Shown here: in pieces, positions 56,128-61,826 of the stretch
Numbering within the stretch: position 1 is the stretch's first letter
How the letters are laid out: each line of letters opens with the position of its first letter
Assembly: GCF_000374065.1 (NCBI RefSeq)
Contig: NZ_KB893251.1
Span: 20,165 to 84,164 of the forward strand
Direction: 5' to 3'
Length of the DNA: 64,000 nt
Source: Spirosoma luteum DSM 19990
GTDB lineage: Bacteria > Bacteroidota > Bacteroidia > Cytophagales > Spirosomataceae
Notes under the pieces: generated by a model
Told to the model about the DNA's origin: nothing
Seen by the model: only the letters and a program-made list of their open reading frames with translations
The model's database searches: none
Translations under genes and position numbers: made by a program

Positions 56128-56523
56128 TTAGTTGCCCAACGTCAGAAACCGTTCCTGGATAGCCGGGGCAGGAGCCGAAGTCTGCAATTGAATCGACTTA
56201 ACGATGACGTCTTTACCCTGTTTGATGCGCAGTGTGTACACGCCGTCTTTCAGTTGGTTCATGTCAAAAACCTGACTGAACCGATCCCCTTTTTTTGGTA
56301 AGTGGTCTTGGTAGAGTACTTCGCCCGTTGGAGTCAGCAGTTGCACAGAGACAAACGCGTTTGGTTGTTTTTTAACCTCTAAACAGATTTTGTTGGCCTG
56401 ACTGATTGGGTAAACCAAAACCATAATTTGGTCGGGCGGGGTGGCCGTTTGGGCGAAGGTGGCCGAACCGGCCAGGGCGAAGGCGCCTGCCAGCAGACTC
56501 TTGAAAAATGAATGGTGTAACAT
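56128..56523 (-). CDS. Small secreted protein with T9SS-sorting-like fold
   Basis: 131 residues with a signal peptide (LAGAFALAGSATFAQ). The mature part (VLVYPISQANKICLEV, VSVQLLTPTGEVLYQDHL, MNQLKDGVYTLRIKQGKDV) has the beta-sandwich pattern of a type A sorting domain, but it makes up nearly the whole protein, and 20 residues follow it. It could be a stand-alone DUF3244-like protein. Preceded by its own triple-site promoter. Confidence 0.7.
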   Translation of the reverse strand: MLHHSFFKSLLAGAFALAGSATFAQTATPPDQIMVLVYPISQANKICLEVKKQPNAFVSVQLLTPTGEVLYQDHLPKKGDRFSQVFDMNQLKDGVYTLRIKQGKDVIVKSIQLQTSAPAPAIQERFLTLGN

Positions 56524-56612
56524 AATTTTGATGGTGTTTAAAATGTTGTTTACTGTTCGTTTTTTTGCCTACTCGTTTTCAGGTTTTCGGCGTCCCCTGC
56601 TGTATTGTGCTG

Positions 56613-56705
56613 TAAAGGTGAGGGGTGTGCCGGGGAGCATCAAAAGTTTCGCCCCCAGTGGCGGTAATCCGGGCGTTGAATCGTAGTCGAATGGTGATGA
56701 GCCGT
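56613..56705 (-). promoter_or_regulatory. Triple-site promoter module for the 131-residue secreted protein
   Basis: Minus strand: half-sites ACGGCTCAT (56705-56697), ACGATTCAA (56684-56676) and GCCACTGGG (56662-56654), spaced 21 and 22 bp; -33 AACTTTTG ending at 56641; 20 bp; -7 CACCTTTA (56620-56613). Start is 89 bp downstream. Confidence 0.72.
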
Positions 56706-56754
56706 TTACGGAATTAATCCGATGCCCGTCATTCCGAACAACGGGGCAACAAAA

Positions 56755-56783
56755 AAGCCCTCCACACCAACGGCGAAGGGCTT
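56755..56783 (-). terminator. Weak hairpin after the second globin
   Basis: AAGCCCT (56755-56761) pairs with AGGGCTT (56777-56783), with an A run outside that becomes a T run on the minus strand. Confidence 0.55.
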
Positions 56784-56811
56784 CAGCTAACCAGACTGAC
56801 TCAGTTGGTCT

Positions 56812-57216
56812 TTATTCTTCCTGTAGCATAGCGTGGGTGAGCGCATCATAACAGGCAATCCAGGCTTGTTGCACATCGGCGTTCCAGTCGGCCCCCAGTC
56901 CTCGTTCCAAGGTCCACAGCAGCGCATCTTTAACGTCCTCGTAGTGGTGAGGCTGCACGCCATACCCGGCGTGGCTCCGGGCCATGGCACCGATCTCCTG
57001 CGCTATGGTATCAGGCCGGTCTATACGGGCCACAATGATACTCAGCATGTCGATGAACTTCTGGTACTGGTTCGCCATGGGTCCTTTAAACATGGGACGC
57101 AGCATCGGGTATTTAAAAAATAATCGTCCGTAAAAAACATCACCCAGCACCGCCGGGTCAACCTCGCGGAGCAATTTCCAGGTCTGTTTGACGAGTTGAA
57201 TTTGTTGGTTCGTCAT
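56812..57216 (-). CDS. Second single-domain globin
   Basis: 134 residues from the ATG at 57216. FYGRLFFKYPMLRPMFK and ARSHAGYGVQPHHYEDVKDALLWTLE (distal and proximal regions) are globin signatures; WIACYDALTHAMLQEE is the usual C-terminus. It is related to but clearly different from the globin at 53422-53910. Stands alone between a triple-site-like promoter and a weak terminator. Confidence 0.88.
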   Translation of the reverse strand: MTNQQIQLVKQTWKLLREVDPAVLGDVFYGRLFFKYPMLRPMFKGPMANQYQKFIDMLSIIVARIDRPDTIAQEIGAMARSHAGYGVQPHHYEDVKDALLWTLERGLGADWNADVQQAWIACYDALTHAMLQEE

Positions 57217-57256
57217 CGGAACAGGTACCATAAGCTGTATAACGCTGGCAGGCAGA

Positions 57257-57347
57257 TAAAGGAACAGGGAACGGGTTATGAAACCTATTTCCCCACATAA
57301 GCCGTACTTTTTAAGGTGTCAATCGTTTTCCCACCAGTATGATTGAT
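57257..57347 (-). promoter_or_regulatory. Triple-site promoter module (weaker) for the second globin
   Basis: Minus strand: half-sites ATCAATCAT (57347-57339), ACGATTGAC (57326-57318) and ACGGCTTAT (57305-57297), exactly 21 bp apart. The core is weaker: no clear TTG at -33, and a poor -7 candidate TTCCTTTA (57264-57257) 40 bp before the start. Confidence 0.55.
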
Positions 57348-57531
57348 AAACGCCAGTTCAACCTACGCTAACTATAGCGAGCTACCGGCAAGGCCCGGAA
57401 ACTCATCAAACCTATAAGACTACGACCAATATGTATAGACGGATAGGCTCAGCGCGCCACCGCGTTTGACTCGACGTTGACGGTTTTGCCCAATCTAAAG
57501 AACCTAAAAGCCAGGTAGCGACTGATCTCGG
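57348..57531. other. Intergenic sequence without recognisable content
   Basis: No gene or obvious structure found. It separates the globin promoter module from a degraded gene copy. Confidence 0.5.
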
Positions 57532-57623
57532 TTCAGGGCAGCTAAGGACGGTGACAGTCAGGGAGGAGCCATCTTCGAGGTCGTTGACGGACCATTCAGC
57601 GAGGATTGTTTTTCGTTAGCCAT
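57532..57623 (-). pseudogene. Degraded copy of the start of the 120-residue gene at 47876-48238
   Basis: Aligned base by base with 48146-48238: about 90 percent identical over 92 bp, including the ATG (57623-57621). One A is missing in the A-run near the start, which shifts the frame, and the similarity stops at 57532. It is a partial duplication, not a functional gene. Confidence 0.85.
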
Positions 57624-57661
57624 GAGCGTGTGGTTGCTGCGAATGTCTTCTGCACCGGTTT

Positions 57662-58024
57662 TTAGATTCGGGATACCTCCGGTACATCATCCAGCCGATT
57701 GTACACCGGTAGGCCGCGTTCGGTAGCCAGCCGAACGTCTTCGTCAGCCCCCCTAGACTCGCCGGGGAGCCGTAGTATGGCATCGCACCGGTTCAGCAGA
57801 TGGTGCGCGACAGGATACAAAATTTCCTGCCACGCTGCGTAGCCGGGTGTTTTGCCACCCGCCAGGTGCCAGAGCGGGAGGGCGACCCATTCGCCGATCA
57901 TGGGCAGGTGGCCCGCCCGAAACAAGGATAAAGATACGGCTTCGAGCCGATGAAGGTTTTTGGCCATCAGAGCCGGGTCGTCGTTAGTGCCGGAGCGATA
58001 GGGCCCGGCCACCAGAATCATCAT
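57662..58024 (-). CDS. DUF4406-type protein (nucleoside 2-deoxyribosyltransferase-like)
   Basis: 120-residue cytoplasmic protein. ILVAGPYRSGTNDDPALMAKN at the N-terminus, then HLPMIGEWVALPLW and NRCDAILRLPGESRGADEDVRLATERGLPVY: the DUF4406 pattern, related to nucleoside 2-deoxyribosyltransferases. Starts 12 bp after the CPBP gene, so both probably belong to one operon. Confidence 0.82.
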   Translation of the reverse strand: MMILVAGPYRSGTNDDPALMAKNLHRLEAVSLSLFRAGHLPMIGEWVALPLWHLAGGKTPGYAAWQEILYPVAHHLLNRCDAILRLPGESRGADEDVRLATERGLPVYNRLDDVPEVSRI

Positions 58025-58036
58025 GGTATCTATGCG

Positions 58037-58963
58037 TTAACGGGTGAGTGAATTGCTTAGTTTTTTGTTATTATTGGTCCTCTTATCGCCATAAAACAGG
58101 TTAGAGCGGGTGGCAGCCGGTATCAGTTTGTTTTGTCGGTAACTCAGCAGCAGCAGAACAACCGTGACTGCCAGACAAAACAGTGTTGCCTGGATGGACC
58201 CCTCCGGTCCGAATTTTCCACCGGTAAGCCAGTCGGCTCCGTCAATCTTTGTCGTTAATAAAGCCTTGCCCACTGCATTTCCCGACACACTTGCCCCGAA
58301 AATTCCGGTTTCAGTGAAGTTCCAGGCAAAGTGAATAGCGATAGGGAACCATAAACTTCGGGAGTAGATGTAGGCAGAACCCAGCAAGAGCCCGGCTTGT
58401 ATGGCAAGCCCCAGCGCAGCAATCAGGGAGCTATTCGGATTGGCCAGATGCATAGCACCGAAGATTAATGCCGAAAGGAGCAGAGCCACGTAACTCCCCC
58501 ATCTTTTCTCCAGAAGGCGGAATATGATTCCGCGAACGATAATTTCCTCAAAAACGGCCGCGACAAAAGCGCCCGCCAGGGAGGGAACTGCGAATAGAAG
58601 GGAATTAACGGCAATGATCCGAAAGCCTCCGGCCAGGTAGATTACCCCAATCGTCAGGGATTGCAAAACCACTCCTAACGTAACTCCGGCAATTAACCAC
58701 CCGCTCATTCCGGTTAACGACAGTTCGGAGATAGCTCTTTTTTCGTAAAACCTGAACCATAGTATGTAGCTGCCAACGATTAACAGGGCGGCAACCATAC
58801 CGTTGATCAGAGTTTTAGCGTCCTTGTCAAGAGCCGTTAACTTAAGCAGTTGGATAACGCTTACCTGTCCAATGGCCACGATTCCACAGCAAATGATAAT
58901 GCCAAGCAGAATTTGTGACAGGGGAAAGTGCAGGATTCGGTAGCTACGGTCTTTAATTTCCAT
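58037..58963 (-). CDS. CPBP-family intramembrane glutamic protease
   Basis: 308 residues from the ATG at 58963. About eight hydrophobic helices. CPBP motif 1 FEEIIVRGIIFRLLEKR (EExxxR) near residue 157, motif 2 FGAMHLANPN with the conserved His, and motif 3 HFAWNF. This is the Abi/CAAX protease family; in bacteria it is often linked to bacteriocin immunity or peptide processing, but no bacteriocin is seen. Preceded by a triple-site promoter with a 150-bp leader. Confidence 0.88.
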   Translation of the reverse strand: MEIKDRSYRILHFPLSQILLGIIICCGIVAIGQVSVIQLLKLTALDKDAKTLINGMVAALLIVGSYILWFRFYEKRAISELSLTGMSGWLIAGVTLGVVLQSLTIGVIYLAGGFRIIAVNSLLFAVPSLAGAFVAAVFEEIIVRGIIFRLLEKRWGSYVALLLSALIFGAMHLANPNSSLIAALGLAIQAGLLLGSAYIYSRSLWFPIAIHFAWNFTETGIFGASVSGNAVGKALLTTKIDGADWLTGGKFGPEGSIQATLFCLAVTVVLLLLSYRQNKLIPAATRSNLFYGDKRTNNNKKLSNSLTR

Positions 58964-59113
58964 GGTATAGTTTTTTACGTGTAATGGTAGTAGCCAACTT
59001 AACAGAGCAGGCAAACCGATCAGGTATCAACATGGAAGTGGCTGGTTTTGAAAGGTATAGGCCACAAAAATGGTAAACTGGCGATTTGTGTTTCTCTGTA
59101 TAGTTTGACAGGC

Positions 59114-59205
59114 CAAAGGTGAGGGCGGCAAGGCCGACCGGCAAAAATTTCAGTGCGAGTGGAGCATTCCGACCAATAAGTCGTAGGTAGTTGACTATGA
59201 AGTGT
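59114..59205 (-). promoter_or_regulatory. Triple-site promoter module for the CPBP operon
   Basis: Minus strand: half-sites ACACTTCAT (59205-59197), ACGACTTAT (59184-59176) and TCCACTCGC (59163-59155), 21 bp apart; -33 ATTTTTG ending at 59142; 20 bp; -7 CACCTTTG (59121-59114). The leader to the start at 58963 is unusually long (150 bp). Confidence 0.72.
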
Positions 59206-59258
59206 TTTTAGTACGGTTAGAAACCATTCCGTTCGCAACCATTTGATAGACAATACAT

Positions 59259-59300
59259 CCAGAAAGTCCCCCCGGCGCGAATGACGGAGGAACTTTCTGG
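59259..59300 (-). terminator. Hairpin after the T9SS surface gene
   Basis: CCAGAAAGT (59259-59267) pairs with ACTTTCTGG (59292-59300); inner pairing CCCC with GGAGG is imperfect. Lies 24 bp beyond the stop on the minus strand. Confidence 0.6.
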
Positions 59301-59324
59301 GTGTGCGTGGACAACGTACTTCAA

Positions 59325-61826
59325 CTATCGCTTGAGCACCTTTACCGTCCGTATTTGAGTAGGTGTGCTGACCCGCAGCAGGTACAGACCCGATGGTTGT
59401 TGGTCGATCTCAAAGGTATGCTGCTCAGCAATGTCCGCCTGCAACACCTGATACGAACCCACCATCTGCCCCCGCAGATCGGTCAGGCTTAGCTGCACCG
59501 GCTGACCACCCGCGCCCCGCACCTCGACCGATAGCGCTCCGTTCTCCACCGGATTGCCCAGTAGTCGTACGTCCAACAAGTGCTCCACTGAGACACCGAT
59601 CCCCGTGCGGGCTCCCATGCTGCCACTACAGGCTAATGACCAGTTGTAGGAGAAGGAGGCTTCACCCGCCGTGCCGCTCTGGGTGGCTTTGAGCGTGATG
59701 GTGGGGTTGTCGGTGTACATAGTCAGGGTGTACGGCCCCGGATTGGTGGTGGGCAGCATCTCGTTGGCCACCGAGAAGCTGATGGGCTGGCCGGTAGTGC
59801 CCGCATACTGGGGGGTAAAGACCAGCTGACGCTGGGTAGCCGATATCGCCTGACAACTCACCAGTGTTACGCCCGTGATAGCAAACGCCCCCGGATTGCT
59901 CCCGGCCGGGTTTATGGTCAGGGTATAGGTAGCACTGGCACTCAACCCACCCGGATCAGTAGCCGTCACGGTAATTATATAAACACCCGCAGTGGTGGGT
60001 GGACCGACGATGTTTCCTCCGCCGATGACGAGCAAACCGGGGGGTAACCCCGTTATGCTATAAGTCAGACTCTGACCTTCGGGGTCGGTGAATGGCGGAA
60101 TGATTTGTGAATAGACCTGACCGACTGTGGCGCTGGCATCAGGAATGACCGGCGCAACGGGTGGCTGATTGACTGGGGGCTGTCCACCGGTGCAAGCTGT
60201 CAGCCAGTTGTAGCTAAAAGAAGCCTCGCCCGTCGTGCCGCTCTGGGTGGCTTTGAGCGTGATGGTGGGGTTGTCGGTGTACATAGTCAGGGTGTACGGC
60301 CCCGGATTGGTGGTGGGCAGCATCTCGTTGGCCACCGAGAAGCTGATGGGCTGGCCGGTAGTGCCCGCATACTGGGGGGTAAAGACCAGCTGACGCTGGG
60401 TAGCCGATATCGCCTGACAACTCACCAGTGTTACGCCCGTGATGGCGAAGGCACCTGGATTGACGGGGGCTGCACTGACGGTGATGGTGAACTGCCCCGT
60501 GCTCTGGCCTGCAGCGTTAATGGCCATGATGGTGACGGTGGGAGTTTCTACCGCAGTGGGTGTACCGCTGATAGTACGGTTATTTACATTGAAACTCAGC
60601 CCGGAGGGTAAGCCCCCGGCCGAGTAAGTAATGGGAGCTGTACCGGTGAAGGCGGGCACCACGTAGTTGAACATACTACCCATAGTAGCCACCTGATTGG
60701 GCAGCGCGGGGGCCACCGGAGCTACCGGATTGATGGGTGCCGGATTGACCGTGATGGTGAACTGGGTACTGACGGAGAGGTTGCCCGGATCGGTGGCGGT
60801 TACCGTTACAGTCGATGCGCCCTGAACAGTGGGGGTACCGCTAATGGTACTGCCGCTCAAAATTAACCCGCTGGGCAGACCCGATGCGGACAGGGTCAGC
60901 GCGTCCCCGTTGGGATCGGAGAAGGTGTTGGCCGGGATGCCGTAGCTGAATAACTTACCTACCGTTGCCAGCTGATTAGGAATACTGTTCGCCACGATGG
61001 GTGCCTGATTGACCGGTGATTGCCCGTCGTCGGGGGAGGTAGTAAAGGCTGCATTATTTCCAACGGCCACAAACAGGCCATTCCCGTGCGTTAAACTCTT
61101 AACCACACCAGACACGTCAGGTTCACGGTCTGTCCAGGACAGACCGTCTGGTGAGGTTTTAATTCCGATGAGCCCTACCTGCCCTCCAATTACAAACTGG
61201 CCATTGCCAAATGTAATATCAAATACATTACCAGCTAACGATGGGGCTGCCGTCCAGGTAATCCCATCCGCCGACCGGAACACCGAACTGTTCACCCCAA
61301 CTCCAATCCCAACTGCCACATACGTACCATTTCCGTAAGCAACGCTGGTCAAAAAATAATTATTCGGAGCTAAAGTATGGGTCGTCCAGGTGATACCATC
61401 GGGTGACGTTCCGATGGTATTTGACCCAACGGCCACGAACTGTCCGTTGGCAAAGGTGATGCTTTTATAGTTAGTGGCAGAGCCGCTTGAACCCGGTGCC
61501 CAGGCCAGTCCATTGGTTGAGCGCAGAACCAGTCCGCCCAGGCCGATCGCCACAAACTGCCCCCCGCCATAAGCAATATCACTGAGCGATTTGAGCGCAT
61601 CTTCATAGCGGAGTTGCCAGGTTTTACCATCCGTAGACGTTTGGATACTGGCTTTCTTCCCAACGGCAACGAACAGTCCATTGCCATAAGCCACAGCTTG
61701 TAATCCGTTGTTCGTTCCGGCCGGATTCTGCGTAGTGGATAGCTGATAGTTCATCCCATCCCCCGACGTAACGGCAACGCTGACACCAGAGGTTTGGATG
61801 GCGGGGTCCTTTAAGAAACTGCCCAC
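59325..61826 (-). CDS. T9SS type A surface protein, N-terminus missing
   Basis: 833 residues from a GTG at 61826, but there is no signal peptide and the frame upstream stops after about 17 codons at a TAA. The N-terminal 270 residues are seven or so blades with AYGNGLFVAVG-type motifs (BNR/photosynthesis-repeat-like). Then come Ig-like HYR domains (LPSGLILSGSTISGTP style), two copies of the ~86-residue repeated domain and a type A sorting domain ending in TVKVLKR. T9SS cargo needs a Sec signal, so the gene is probably 5' truncated at the junction near 61820. Confidence 0.8.
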   Translation of the reverse strand: MGSFLKDPAIQTSGVSVAVTSGDGMNYQLSTTQNPAGTNNGLQAVAYGNGLFVAVGKKASIQTSTDGKTWQLRYEDALKSLSDIAYGGGQFVAIGLGGLVLRSTNGLAWAPGSSGSATNYKSITFANGQFVAVGSNTIGTSPDGITWTTHTLAPNNYFLTSVAYGNGTYVAVGIGVGVNSSVFRSADGITWTAAPSLAGNVFDITFGNGQFVIGGQVGLIGIKTSPDGLSWTDREPDVSGVVKSLTHGNGLFVAVGNNAAFTTSPDDGQSPVNQAPIVANSIPNQLATVGKLFSYGIPANTFSDPNGDALTLSASGLPSGLILSGSTISGTPTVQGASTVTVTATDPGNLSVSTQFTITVNPAPINPVAPVAPALPNQVATMGSMFNYVVPAFTGTAPITYSAGGLPSGLSFNVNNRTISGTPTAVETPTVTIMAINAAGQSTGQFTITVSAAPVNPGAFAITGVTLVSCQAISATQRQLVFTPQYAGTTGQPISFSVANEMLPTTNPGPYTLTMYTDNPTITLKATQSGTTGEASFSYNWLTACTGGQPPVNQPPVAPVIPDASATVGQVYSQIIPPFTDPEGQSLTYSITGLPPGLLVIGGGNIVGPPTTAGVYIITVTATDPGGLSASATYTLTINPAGSNPGAFAITGVTLVSCQAISATQRQLVFTPQYAGTTGQPISFSVANEMLPTTNPGPYTLTMYTDNPTITLKATQSGTAGEASFSYNWSLACSGSMGARTGIGVSVEHLLDVRLLGNPVENGALSVEVRGAGGQPVQLSLTDLRGQMVGSYQVLQADIAEQHTFEIDQQPSGLYLLRVSTPTQIRTVKVLKR
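59670..59879 (-). repeat. 210-bp perfect direct repeat, copy 1
   Basis: Identical base for base to 60234-60443. Encodes most of one ~86-residue domain copy. Confidence 0.95.
60234..60443 (-). repeat. 210-bp perfect direct repeat, copy 2
   Basis: Same sequence as 59670-59879, 564 bp away in the same gene. Recombination between the copies would delete about 188 residues in frame. Confidence 0.95.
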
